A stretch of 64,000 nt of DNA, taken from assembly GCA_044375415.1 (NCBI GenBank), contig JBILMS010000006.1:23500-87499 (forward strand), given 5' to 3'. The stretch comes from JAWXBG01 sp044375415. Its GTDB lineage: Bacteria > Bacteroidota > Bacteroidia > Flavobacteriales_D > Sanyastnellaceae. The position numbers and the translations under genes are program-made. Below, piece after piece: positions 52,502 through 61,339 of the stretch (positions are counted from its first letter, which is position 1; each line of letters opens with the position of its first letter). Below the pieces are notes generated by a model that was not told the origin of the DNA, made no database searches, and saw only the letters and a program-made list of their open reading frames with translations.

Positions 52502-52580
52502 CGGTAAACTTACGGAAGCTTTTACGAATTGCCTCGCGAAGTTCCATTGTATAACATATTTTTGGGTGATAAGTTTACCG
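52502..52580. promoter_or_regulatory. 11-bp inverted repeat upstream of the thioredoxin-like gene
   Basis: CGGTAAACTTA (52502-52512) is the exact reverse complement of TAAGTTTACCG (52570-52580), with 57 nt between. The gene-proximal arm, read on the minus strand, contains TAAGTTTA, one base off TAnnTTTG, so it overlaps a possible -7 element. It could be paired operator sites. Confidence 0.45.
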
Positions 52581-52657
52581 AGATCAAGAAATAAGCCGAA
52601 TTACGGTGCTCTAACGTCGCTATTATTTCAATACGGGACGGGACACCCAAAAACCAA

Positions 52658-52683
52658 AAAGGTCATCCCGTTGGACGACCTTT
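52658..52683 (-). terminator. Possible minus-strand terminator
   Basis: AAAGGTCATC (52658-52667) and GACGACCTTT (52674-52683) form a 10-bp stem with one mismatch and a 6-nt loop. On the minus strand it is followed by TTTTTGGTTTTTGG, so it fits transcripts coming from kdsB or from the structured region upstream. Confidence 0.55.
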
Positions 52684-52867
52684 CATGGAATAAATGAAAA
52701 CAATTAAACTATCTAATATCTCTACATGAGAACTTACAGGTTTTTGTACGTCAAATTAACTAGTTGATGTTTCACCGCGATCACTTTTTCTTGATAAAAT
52801 AGTATTATTACTCTTATATTCAGCTATTTACGATTGGGTTAATCACTGTGTTAAAAAAGGCCCCCAT

Positions 52868-52930
52868 CCCGGTTATATAAAACAACCTCAAAGCTAACCG
52901 GGAAGTGGGTCCGGGGCCGGAACACTTCCC
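52868..52930 (-). other. GC-rich competing hairpins downstream of kdsB
   Basis: Inside the 553-bp gap between the thioredoxin-like gene and kdsB (52477-53029) lie CCCGGTT/AACCGGG (52868-52874 and 52896-52902) and GGGAAGTG/CACTTCCC (52900-52907 and 52923-52930) enclosing TCCGG/CCGGA. The two outer stems share the GGG at 52900-52902. On the minus strand the GGCCCC of the inner loop can also pair with a GGGGCC that directly precedes six Ts, forming a terminator. It may be a kdsB terminator complex or a structured RNA. A 68-codon TTG-initiated frame (52820-53026) crosses it and is not trusted. The rest of the gap shows nothing else. Confidence 0.45.
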
Positions 52931-53029
52931 TATCGCCCATTGGAACAGGAAAATGCATAAAGTCAAAAGAACTCCGGAGTACGATGCCGGAACTAGGGTA
53001 AAAAGCGTAATTAGGGGTTCGGACAAGAT

Positions 53030-53773
53030 TTAGAGGTCGGCGCCATGACCTGAGAGGAGGGCCTCCAAGTCTGCCGGTGTGTCTACGGCAGGTGTTTCAA
53101 TACCTGTTTCGGCGAGGTATATATTTTTACCATTCTCCAACCACCTCAATTGCTCAAGAGATTCAGAAATTTCGAGTGAGGAGGGTTGTAAGCTCGCAAT
53201 TTGTCTGAGTGCTTCGCTTTTATAGGCGTACAAGCCTAAGTGTTTGAAATAATTTCCATTTTCGATCCACTTTTCAGGATCTATTCCCTTCGCGAATGGT
53301 ATTGCCTGACGACTGAAATAAAGCGCGCGGCCATTCAGATCCGAGATAACTTTTACTTTATTTGGATCAAAAAGGGTCGTTGAGTCTTCAATTTTTTTCA
53401 TTAGAGAAGCTATTTCAACATGAGGCATCGATATCAACTCTCGAAGCTTCTCCAATTGAGAGCGATGCACATAGGGCTCGTCTCCCTGAATATTAATTAT
53501 TGCATCGGCATCTCGGCACACCGCATCCATTGCCTCAAGACATCTATCCGTACCACTTACATGTTCAGTTGACGTAAACACGACTTTTCCTCCAAAATGT
53601 TCAACAGCTTGAGCAATTCTGTCATCGTCAGTCGCAACCCAAACATCTTTGAGAACCGCCGATGCACGTTCCCAGACATGTTGAATCATTGGTTTTCCAA
53701 AAATCATCGCAAGAGGTTTTCCCGGGAAGCGGGTACTTGCATAACGTGCAGGTATGATTCCGTATATCTTCAC
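53030..53773 (-). CDS. kdsB: 3-deoxy-manno-octulosonate cytidylyltransferase
   Basis: 247 residues. It activates Kdo to CMP-Kdo for the inner core of lipopolysaccharide. The N-terminal signature is IYGIIPARYASTRFPGKPLAMIFGKPMIQHV, followed by VWVATDDDRIAQAVEHFGGKVVFTS, IINIQGDEPYV (metal/CTP site) and GLYAYKSEALRQIASLQPSSLE. The start codon is GTG (53773); the protein begins exactly where other KdsB proteins do. An exact -7 element and an inverted repeat lie directly upstream. No other Kdo genes are in the window. Confidence 0.95.
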   Translation of the reverse strand: MKIYGIIPARYASTRFPGKPLAMIFGKPMIQHVWERASAVLKDVWVATDDDRIAQAVEHFGGKVVFTSTEHVSGTDRCLEAMDAVCRDADAIINIQGDEPYVHRSQLEKLRELISMPHVEIASLMKKIEDSTTLFDPNKVKVISDLNGRALYFSRQAIPFAKGIDPEKWIENGNYFKHLGLYAYKSEALRQIASLQPSSLEISESLEQLRWLENGKNIYLAETGIETPAVDTPADLEALLSGHGADL

Positions 53774-53802
53774 TCAATCAGTATTTGATTGAGCCAAATG
53801 TA
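53774..53802 (-). promoter_or_regulatory. kdsB promoter element with adjacent inverted repeat
   Basis: Minus-strand TACATTTG (53795-53802) matches TAnnTTTG exactly, 21 nt before the GTG. Between them TCAATCA-N5-TGATTGA (53774-53792) is a perfect 7-bp inverted repeat that abuts the start codon. It could be an operator or a leader hairpin limiting translation from the GTG. Confidence 0.5.
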
Positions 53803-53861
53803 ACATAAACGGAGCAATAAGCAGATGTACCACTTCCAGAGCTTGTTGTAGTATTGCAAAC

Positions 53862-55325
53862 ATGTTCACGAAGCTAAGGTTGATCAACTTTTCATTTTCC
53901 GACCTCCTGTTTGCAATCATACTAGGATTGGTGGCCGGCGCATTTGGCTACATATCTATCACCAATCAAAGCTTGTACAGAACATTCGCTTTGGATTTAG
54001 GAATGTTTAATCATGCTCTATACCAAATAACCGAGCTCCAATGGCCTATGTTCAGTCTATCTGTAGACGGCACTGTGGTACCTTATTTCGCGGATCACTT
54101 TTCACCTATCATTTACCTCTTCGCCCCAATATATGCACTGTTCGGTGCTAGCACTCTTTTATATATTCAGGTTTTGTCTTTAATTGTGTTTGCGTATTAC
54201 CTCCGAAAAATCGCCATTCACTATTCATTGCCTCCCATAGTCGCAATAATGGCACCCTTACTCCCCTTAAGTTGTTGGGCGGTATTTGCGGCAGTTGGCT
54301 TCGACTTTCACACCAATGTTTTCGCGGCTATGATGATATCGCCCGTGATTTATTACACACTTAAAGAAAAGCTCGTCCCCTTAACAATTTTCACTCTTTT
54401 GATCCTTCTGTGTAAAGAAAATATGTCGTTGTGGCTCTTCTTCATTTTAACAGGAATGTGGTTTCAATGCAAAACCGAATTACTAGCGAAAACCAGAAGA
54501 TATCTTCTGTTCATAGCAGGATTTTCGATAGTTTATTTCGTGCTCGTGACTTCATGGTGGATGCCGTCCTTACATCCCACCGGAACAAATATTCAGTTGA
54601 ACAAATACATTGGCTCCAACGGAGGTTTAAGCGGGGTGATCGGCCATTGCATATCTCATCCAATAGATACGCTCGGTTTACTTATTTATACTCCGGAAGG
54701 CAACATATCTCTGGATAAACTAAGCTTCATTGCATTTTTTCTTGCAAGTGGCGGTTTACTCTGGTTCATTCATCCCATTCTAATCTGGATGACCCTTCCT
54801 ATTGCAGCCCAGAAATTCCTGAGTATGAATGGCGGTCCTTGGGGAATCGAAGCGCAATATTCGATCGAAATAGTACCCATGATTGGATGGGGCCTTATAC
54901 TATTTCTGCGGAATTATTCCACCCACTTCTCAGTCACTTTTATCGCCCTGAGCGTATATGCCAGTTTGCACTTCACCTATTCAAATTTCTTCCTAATACA
55001 GCCTAGGGTAAACTTTTTCCATGAAGACTTTTCTAAATCTAGGTTCAATATAAAAGAGCTGAATGATTTAATGACACAAATACCCGAAGAAGCCTCCGTT
55101 TCCTGCGTGAGTATTTTTGCACCTCGGTTATCAGATAGAGATAAAATCTATCACTTCCCGAATATAAACGATGCTACTTACCTCGTTTTACTAAAAGGAA
55201 ACTTAAGCACTTACCCGCTGAACAAAGAACAATATCAGGCGGAAATAACTCGCCTTAAAGCAGATTCAACATGGAATGCTTGGGCCTATACAACAGATGC
55301 AGTTGTCTTCAAAAGAAAAGAATAA
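53862..55325 (+). CDS. DUF2079 family polytopic membrane protein
   Basis: 487 residues with about ten transmembrane helices. The DUF2079 landmarks are visible: TFALDLGMFNHALYQITE, FADHFSPIIYLFAPIYALFG, AVGFDFHTNVFAAMM, KENMSLWLFFILTGMW. The topology, with an acidic motif in the first periplasmic loop, resembles GT-C glycosyltransferases, and DUF2079 proteins are suspected to use lipid-linked sugars, but no reaction is known. It is divergent from kdsB, which fits a cell-surface polysaccharide context without proving it. Confidence 0.88.
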   Translation: MFTKLRLINFSFSDLLFAIILGLVAGAFGYISITNQSLYRTFALDLGMFNHALYQITELQWPMFSLSVDGTVVPYFADHFSPIIYLFAPIYALFGASTLLYIQVLSLIVFAYYLRKIAIHYSLPPIVAIMAPLLPLSCWAVFAAVGFDFHTNVFAAMMISPVIYYTLKEKLVPLTIFTLLILLCKENMSLWLFFILTGMWFQCKTELLAKTRRYLLFIAGFSIVYFVLVTSWWMPSLHPTGTNIQLNKYIGSNGGLSGVIGHCISHPIDTLGLLIYTPEGNISLDKLSFIAFFLASGGLLWFIHPILIWMTLPIAAQKFLSMNGGPWGIEAQYSIEIVPMIGWGLILFLRNYSTHFSVTFIALSVYASLHFTYSNFFLIQPRVNFFHEDFSKSRFNIKELNDLMTQIPEEASVSCVSIFAPRLSDRDKIYHFPNINDATYLVLLKGNLSTYPLNKEQYQAEITRLKADSTWNAWAYTTDAVVFKRKE

Positions 55326-55495
55326 CAGAACGAAACTAATGTGCTTGATATATCAATTATATGGGAGCACAAGAATTTCACAATTATAGCGTTTGGCCCT
55401 AAAAATGGGAATTGTCAGTAGACCTAAAATTTTAACTACAGATATGGGTTTGATTAAAAGAAAAAAGCGCATTCAGAAAGCAAAAGTTAGAACTA

Positions 55496-58400
55496 CTAAC
55501 GGATAATGACCATTTTTCCAAAACCTCTGTTGAAATAAGAAGAGGCCTCTGTTGACCTTGTTTCGATATCTTGGCCATTCAACCTAGCAACTACCCTGTA
55601 GAGATAGACACCGTTTGCAAGCCTGTCGCCAAATTCATCGGTTGCATTCCACCTATATTCGGTTATGTTTCGTCCAACATGCAGCGGACCCAATTCACCA
55701 CCCATTATTTCGCGGACAACATCTCCTCCCACCGTCATAATTTGTATCTTCATTTCATCCGGAACTTCAGAACCCGTAATAGTAAAGGCGAACTGAGTGC
55801 TCGTGCTAAAGGGATTCGGATAATTCAATACTTCTGTAATACTCGCTTGAGTTATTACTTCAAAACTAATGCGGTAGTCCATATCTGCACTTGCGTTTCC
55901 ACTTTTGTCTCTCGCTTGTACTCGGAGTTTATAAATACCATCTTCGGTAAAAACGGGGCGGTAAACCACATGACTTCGATTCTTCGCATCCGTTGCCGGT
56001 GTAAACATCAAGTCTTCCGCAAAACTCAAAAGCTCTTCCTCCATGGATGGGTTGGTGAGAAAGATTTTAAAGAGAGCTGTATCCGCCGGTTCATTAATAA
56101 TAAACCAAGTGCTTTCATCGTCAAGCAAAATAGAAATTTCGGGTTGAGTAGAAACGATATCACCATTCAAGATGTGGACACCATCAAATGTCACATCCAG
56201 AATTGGGTTTTCGTCATCCCCCTTCACAAAAACAGGAACCTTCGCCACATTATTAAAATGATATTGCTCCGGTTGCTCCGGCATTCCATTAATCGGGTTC
56301 AAGGGATTCACATCAATCCATACATGATTTAAACCGAGGTGTCCAACAGTTGGAAATTGGACCGTGTCCAAAACGAAATCACCACTAATCAAAGGCCCAA
56401 GTTTCGCGTATTCCAACATATGTTTTACACCTGAAGCGTCTTCCAACCAATAAGAAACAAGTACACTATCCATGTCCTTTGGTGATATATTCGATATGGC
56501 AATTGCCCATGGAATCATTTCACCTTCATTCACGGTATCGGCAGGCATCAATAAACCGAGTTGAGGATTTAAGGCCGCTTCCGGAGCCGTTTCATAATAT
56601 ACATGCCAACTCTCAAAAGGCGGAGGAGTCAGATTGGTTAGATCTCTTTGCGATTGTTGCAATTTCAAAAAAGGATAAAATTGTACCGGAGCACTCGACT
56701 GAATATCTTCATCACCACTCAACTCTTCGTTGGCGAATAAAGCTATCTCCAGACCACTCGTAGTTACTCCAAGTGCCGACATCGAAGTAGAGTCACCCGT
56801 TAATTCATCTGCGACAGGGAATGTCCATAACACATCACTCCATTGCAATGAAGGCCCAATAATAGGTGACGACATTTTACCACGCCCCGTAGTACCGGTT
56901 AGGAGAGATTCTAAAATAAGATACTCGTCAGAATTGGTGCCATAGAGTTCAATGGTAGTTTCAGGATGTCCCATCTTAGTAAAGAAAATAAAAGGAACTG
57001 AATCTAGACCCGTCCCTATTTGGCTTGCTCCCAGATCTTGAAAAACGTCGAAAACGTTTGGGTTCGCTGATTCCCATCCATCATAATCTGCGTATACCCA
57101 GGAATAGATCAATAAATAAGCACCATCCGGAACATGGCTCTGCATCATGTCTTCGAATCCTTCCAATTCGGATGAGTTGTTCTGTCGAAAAATAAAGTAC
57201 TTCTCGGTTCTATTCCGAGAGTAGGAGCAGTCCATCAAATTTCCAAACTCATTCTGAGGATTGGCACCATTAAAATTAGTCTCCCATGGTTCAAGGCTAA
57301 CAGAATCTATAACGGCTACCATTAATGCGGGGGTGCCACCACATCCGGAGTAATCTTTCACGTCCAAATCCAATTGGAAACGTGTGCCCAAAGCTTCAAA
57401 GCTACTCTGTGGATTACCATACACTTCGCATTTCAATGATATATCACCGATATCATAGTTAAGTCTTCTATTCTCGCGGTCAAACTCTAATCCGTCCAAC
57501 ACATTATTCTCTAATTGGAACACATGAGCTTGTCCCCAACCCTCCTTATCAACTATATATTGAAATGAACTTTCTCTCCATTTAATTTCGTTTTCATCCG
57601 GGTTATCAGCAGCACATCGCCAATAATAGACCCTTCCATTTTCGAGTGTAAAAGGCAGATTCCATTCCACAATGCCACCCGATTGAACAATAGTTACTTC
57701 TTGCAACCAAGCACTATCATAAGTGTCTGTAGTATCGACTTGAAAAATATATGGACGCGAGTTTTCGAAAGTATATGCCGTGCTAGCCTGCAGAGTTATT
57801 TCACTATTAGGAACCACTGCATATTCAAAAGGCCACACAGGAATTAAATCACCCGAGGTAATCTGAAGCTGCTTATTAAGGACAATATTGTTTGATACGT
57901 CTTCCAATTCATCAACAAAATCAGAAGGGTAGTCTACAAAGACATCAAAAGTATTGAGACCTACACCGTTTATAGGGTCGATCGGTAACGTAAAATAGGC
58001 CGTATCTCGATGGTAAACATGAGATAACAATCGGATATAAGACGAGTCGGCGCCAGTAGGATAATGTCTAACGAGTTCCACTCCCACCGGTCTGTTCGTT
58101 GCCTTCGCAGGATTGGAAACAGCCACTTTAACAACAAAAGAATCTACCTGTGCCGTCACATCCGCTGGATAAAAAACAATATCGGGTCCTTCAACCATAT
58201 AGTCCGTTTTTTCCCTTGGATGCATTCGAACTGCCGGGTCTCCATGCAAGCTAAAAGTAAGAGCTGTATTCACTCTTGATGATTCAGGATTCGTTCCTTG
58301 AAAATCCTGAACAGCATATTTCATACACTGACCAATACTACTTCCGTAATGTGTTTGAAAAAGTTCTTTGTAAAAATTAAAAGTGAATTCATTTAAATAG

Positions 58401-60565
58401 TTTGGTTGACCGAGATCACTTTTTGCTATAAATCCAATTACACCCCTGTCAGGTACAAGCACAAAATTTTCACTTGTGCTTTCAGAAGGTGAAAGGTGAA
58501 TATTTCCGGTATAACAAGAGTTACCAATCAATAAGGGGTATTTACCCGAATTGTCATAATTCTGAGGTGAGTCTATATTCTGATCGAAACCCGTGCTACT
58601 GGCATGTCCGAAGAATGTCATAAGCACAACGCCCTCTTCGATAAGATGCTGAATAGAATCGGATAAATTTATCTGAACCGGATCGGTGGTGTCTTTTAAA
58701 AACGTGTAGACTTTACCACCTTGACATGTGTCCTGAACTATGTTCTTGTAGTTGTTGAGGAAAAAGGCAAAAAGAGATTGTTCCGAATCATTTCCACCAC
58801 CCCCGAAATGCAGAACATTTTTTTGCCACATTTCCGGCAAGGTCTGTTCATGTTGAACGACTTTATTCATGTACTCGAGTAACTGGCTACCCGACTCAGC
58901 AGCAATGCGTCCAATGGGAATTTCTGCTTCCAAAAAACTTGATCCCAAACCTGAAGTAATCGCAAGATCGGAACTCGGATATCCCCATGTAGGAACCAAA
59001 TTTCGCGCATAGTCAGAAATATTATTGCGAGCACCGGGAGATCCCGAAATTTTCATCTCATGAATACTCTTTCCTGCTAAAAAAAGATGTGAGGGACTTG
59101 ATGGCCAACTTTGAAGTAGATCTTCGCAAAAATTTCTGATTGCCAAAGGGTGCTTCCAAATACCCGCTGAGTACTGCATATAAAGTTCTTCGATATTTAC
59201 CAAAAGAACATTCATTCCTTGCAGTTCGCGATAAGCGGCATAATTAGTTGCTGCAGACCACAACAAGGGGTGCGAGATTAAAACAAAAGCAGAATCCAGG
59301 GGCACAGAAGTGTAATCCGTAAAAAATCCGGTGGTTGTTACCGGCCGTACATTCTGAATTGTCGCGAGTTCACTTGATGAAATCAAGCAAAGTTTTATTT
59401 GCGACTGCCCATTAAAAGGAACAATTGCTCGCAAAAATGATCCCTCTATTGTGTAGCCAATTTCCAAGGAAAAGTCCAAACCATCGACAAAAAGTCGAGG
59501 ATTAGCCATTCCGTTTAGGTCCATTTCAATATAAGCCTTTGACGAATTAAAAACGTTGGATAATTCAAAACAAAACAGCTCATCGTCATCGCAAATCATT
59601 GTATGCGGGTATAAAATTTCTATGGATGAAACCGCTTGAAAATCGCTTGCCACTCCTAAATCGTTTATGCTGCGATGTGTTATTCGCGTAGTTTGAGAAC
59701 CCAGTTGTGCGGGGGCGAGATTGAATGATAATTTGTTTAATTGATAATCCTGAAAAATAGTATCTATAGCGAGGGTAAAATTTATTCCATGACCTACTTG
59801 TAAGTGGTGATTGTATAATCCGGATGCCATAGAAGCAGATGCGCTTACTGTATTTACAAGGGCATTTGGAGCATCTGTTCCGGAATAAACCCCCGAGGTC
59901 GGAATATCCTTATTTACAAATGAACCCATGCCGAATACATTATCAAACCAGCCCTCAGCCTCTTGGTAATATGGAAGCGAAATTCCATAAGCATCTTGTT
60001 CGCCAAACAAATAAGTAGACTGGTAATTCTGTCTTACTCTTTTTAAGCAATAAGGATGAGGGGAAAAGTCTTCATAGTTGTCCTCATAGAATAAATCTGT
60101 TCTAAGATGACCAGTTCCGTTTTCGTAGGAAATAAAATAGGTAGCAGTATCGTTGAACAAACTGTAATCAGGATTGGCCTGATGTTCCGAGGTATCATAA
60201 ATAAAAGTATCCAACCAACCATCATTTTTTCTGGCCCGAAATTGAATTTCATCTCCCGGGTTAAATTGATCGGGATCTTGACCTGTAAATTGAAGATGAA
60301 TTTCTTCGCCCCTGGCAAAAATCACCAAATCGTCGGGATTAATGGCGTCTACCGGAAAACCGGCTGCTTGAAGTTGACTGTATGTTATGGTATACCAACC
60401 GTCCTCCGAAATCTTGAAACGCCAATGAGGAGCACTATAGTTGATCCATTCATTGCCGCTCACCTGCCCTTGAAGTCCGTTCAAGTTCGTAAAAAGACAG
60501 ATCACCAGGAAGCAATACCTGAATATGGAGGCCGTGTACACAAATTTGCTTCGGGTTAAGAACAT
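55496..60565 (-). CDS. Type IX secretion C25 (gingipain-like) peptidase, PorU/PorU2-like
   Basis: 1689 residues with a signal peptide (to LQGQ, about 34). The C25 catalytic dyad is visible: His654 in FFGHASSTGFD and Cys684 in IGNSCYTGNIH, within a caspase-like fold (about 420-790). Upstream is a PorU-type N-terminal beta region (WINYSAPHWRFKISEDGWYTITYSQLQAAG). Downstream are several beta domains (about 800-1590), then a C-terminal FlgD-like/T9SS sorting domain (YPNPFSTSTQFAFTITG ... ANGVYLYRV) ending FGKMVIIR. PorU is the T9SS sortase that removes cargo sorting domains; it is usually about 1100-1300 residues, so this longer protein is better called PorU2-like. Its exact role is inferred. Confidence 0.88.
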   Translation of the reverse strand: MFLTRSKFVYTASIFRYCFLVICLFTNLNGLQGQVSGNEWINYSAPHWRFKISEDGWYTITYSQLQAAGFPVDAINPDDLVIFARGEEIHLQFTGQDPDQFNPGDEIQFRARKNDGWLDTFIYDTSEHQANPDYSLFNDTATYFISYENGTGHLRTDLFYEDNYEDFSPHPYCLKRVRQNYQSTYLFGEQDAYGISLPYYQEAEGWFDNVFGMGSFVNKDIPTSGVYSGTDAPNALVNTVSASASMASGLYNHHLQVGHGINFTLAIDTIFQDYQLNKLSFNLAPAQLGSQTTRITHRSINDLGVASDFQAVSSIEILYPHTMICDDDELFCFELSNVFNSSKAYIEMDLNGMANPRLFVDGLDFSLEIGYTIEGSFLRAIVPFNGQSQIKLCLISSSELATIQNVRPVTTTGFFTDYTSVPLDSAFVLISHPLLWSAATNYAAYRELQGMNVLLVNIEELYMQYSAGIWKHPLAIRNFCEDLLQSWPSSPSHLFLAGKSIHEMKISGSPGARNNISDYARNLVPTWGYPSSDLAITSGLGSSFLEAEIPIGRIAAESGSQLLEYMNKVVQHEQTLPEMWQKNVLHFGGGGNDSEQSLFAFFLNNYKNIVQDTCQGGKVYTFLKDTTDPVQINLSDSIQHLIEEGVVLMTFFGHASSTGFDQNIDSPQNYDNSGKYPLLIGNSCYTGNIHLSPSESTSENFVLVPDRGVIGFIAKSDLGQPNYLNEFTFNFYKELFQTHYGSSIGQCMKYAVQDFQGTNPESSRVNTALTFSLHGDPAVRMHPREKTDYMVEGPDIVFYPADVTAQVDSFVVKVAVSNPAKATNRPVGVELVRHYPTGADSSYIRLLSHVYHRDTAYFTLPIDPINGVGLNTFDVFVDYPSDFVDELEDVSNNIVLNKQLQITSGDLIPVWPFEYAVVPNSEITLQASTAYTFENSRPYIFQVDTTDTYDSAWLQEVTIVQSGGIVEWNLPFTLENGRVYYWRCAADNPDENEIKWRESSFQYIVDKEGWGQAHVFQLENNVLDGLEFDRENRRLNYDIGDISLKCEVYGNPQSSFEALGTRFQLDLDVKDYSGCGGTPALMVAVIDSVSLEPWETNFNGANPQNEFGNLMDCSYSRNRTEKYFIFRQNNSSELEGFEDMMQSHVPDGAYLLIYSWVYADYDGWESANPNVFDVFQDLGASQIGTGLDSVPFIFFTKMGHPETTIELYGTNSDEYLILESLLTGTTGRGKMSSPIIGPSLQWSDVLWTFPVADELTGDSTSMSALGVTTSGLEIALFANEELSGDEDIQSSAPVQFYPFLKLQQSQRDLTNLTPPPFESWHVYYETAPEAALNPQLGLLMPADTVNEGEMIPWAIAISNISPKDMDSVLVSYWLEDASGVKHMLEYAKLGPLISGDFVLDTVQFPTVGHLGLNHVWIDVNPLNPINGMPEQPEQYHFNNVAKVPVFVKGDDENPILDVTFDGVHILNGDIVSTQPEISILLDDESTWFIINEPADTALFKIFLTNPSMEEELLSFAEDLMFTPATDAKNRSHVVYRPVFTEDGIYKLRVQARDKSGNASADMDYRISFEVITQASITEVLNYPNPFSTSTQFAFTITGSEVPDEMKIQIMTVGGDVVREIMGGELGPLHVGRNITEYRWNATDEFGDRLANGVYLYRVVARLNGQDIETRSTEASSYFNRGFGKMVIIR

Positions 60566-60583
60566 GGGGTGAATTTACGAAAT

Positions 60584-60596
60584 TCTAGGACCTAGA
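60584..60596. promoter_or_regulatory. Short perfect dyad upstream of the PorU2-like gene
   Basis: TCTAGG-A-CCTAGA is a perfect 6-bp inverted repeat 18 bp before the ATG of the C25 peptidase gene. No exact -7 element is present there. Operator function is only a possibility. Confidence 0.3.
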
Positions 60597-60718
60597 GTTC
60601 CGACAACCCAAGCGGAAACTTCAAAACCTACGGGAAACAAGAGACGAAGTCCGATTTGCAACCATTAGAACCCACAACAACCAACTAAAACCACGGTCAA
60701 ATTAACAGAGCTTAACCA

Positions 60719-60746
60719 TTGGATTCCTAAGTCGAATCTAGCTTTG
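60719..60746 (+). promoter_or_regulatory. Promoter of the outer-membrane protein / CotH pair
   Basis: TTG at 60719-60721 is 17 nt from TAGCTTTG at 60739-60746. Both elements and their spacing match the Flavobacterium consensus (TTG-N17-23-TAnnTTTG); it is the best complete promoter seen in the window. The ATG follows 18 nt later. Confidence 0.65.
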
Positions 60747-60764
60747 TGGCCACTTAACAAAGCC

Positions 60765-61337
60765 ATGCGCACTCTTCCTTTATTACTTCTTGCGCTCAGC
60801 AGCCTATCCGGATTCAGCCAGACAGCAGACTCGCTGCCCAAACCTGTCAATTGTCATTGGAGTCTTGGTGTTACCGGAGCATTCATAAATGGCACGGAAA
60901 TGAATTCCGGGTCCTTTGAATATGTGGTCGGACAGGGTGCTTACGTCTCGCTCGCGCACCCGGTTAGCGATCGCTTTTTCGTTTCCGCAGGTGGAGGAAT
61001 TGAAGTTTTAACAGATGAGACCTTTTATCCCCTTTTTGGAAGTTTCATCATTCAACCGAATCCAACCAAAAAATTCACCCTACAATTTGATTTAGGATAT
61101 TCATTCGCCGAACACAGCGATTACGAGCAGCACTCGTTTTATAAGTTTCAAGGAGGAAGAATGACCGGAGTTGGAGTATCTCAATTCTTGCAAATAGGGC
61201 CGAATAGCCTATTAAACCTTGGCGCAAAATTTCGCCATCAACTCACACATCTTACTTATACCTCAGACTCCGCATTCAAAATAGAAGACAAATTGAATTA
61301 CCTCCTTTTGTCCTTCGTCGTTGGACTTCATTTCTAG
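60765..61337 (+). CDS. Small outer-membrane beta-barrel protein, unknown family
   Basis: 190 residues. The ATG at 60765 gives a signal peptide (MRTLPLLLLALSSLSGFSQ); the upstream TTG extension is rejected. The mature part alternates hydrophobic and polar residues in about eight strands (WSLGVTGAFING, RFFVSAGGGIEVL, FTLQFDLGYSFAEHS, LLNLGAKFRHQLTHLTY) and ends VVGLHF with a C-terminal aromatic, the usual signal for barrel insertion. I do not recognise a named family. It is 2 bp upstream of the CotH gene and divergent from the PorU2-like gene, so a link to surface secretion is plausible. Confidence 0.72.
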   Translation: MRTLPLLLLALSSLSGFSQTADSLPKPVNCHWSLGVTGAFINGTEMNSGSFEYVVGQGAYVSLAHPVSDRFFVSAGGGIEVLTDETFYPLFGSFIIQPNPTKKFTLQFDLGYSFAEHSDYEQHSFYKFQGGRMTGVGVSQFLQIGPNSLLNLGAKFRHQLTHLTYTSDSAFKIEDKLNYLLLSFVVGLHF

Positions 61338-61339
61338 TA

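Noticed and set aside
52820..53026. 68-codon minus-strand frame just downstream of kdsB with hydrophobic stretches
   Set aside because: It starts with TTG, lies over GC-rich competing hairpins, has no recognisable domain and no ribosome-binding context. The DNA looks shaped by RNA structure and not by coding.
55571..56332. 253-codon plus-strand frame antisense to the PorU2-like gene
   Set aside because: The opposite strand encodes the conserved T9SS-like C-terminus; the translation has no coherent domain.
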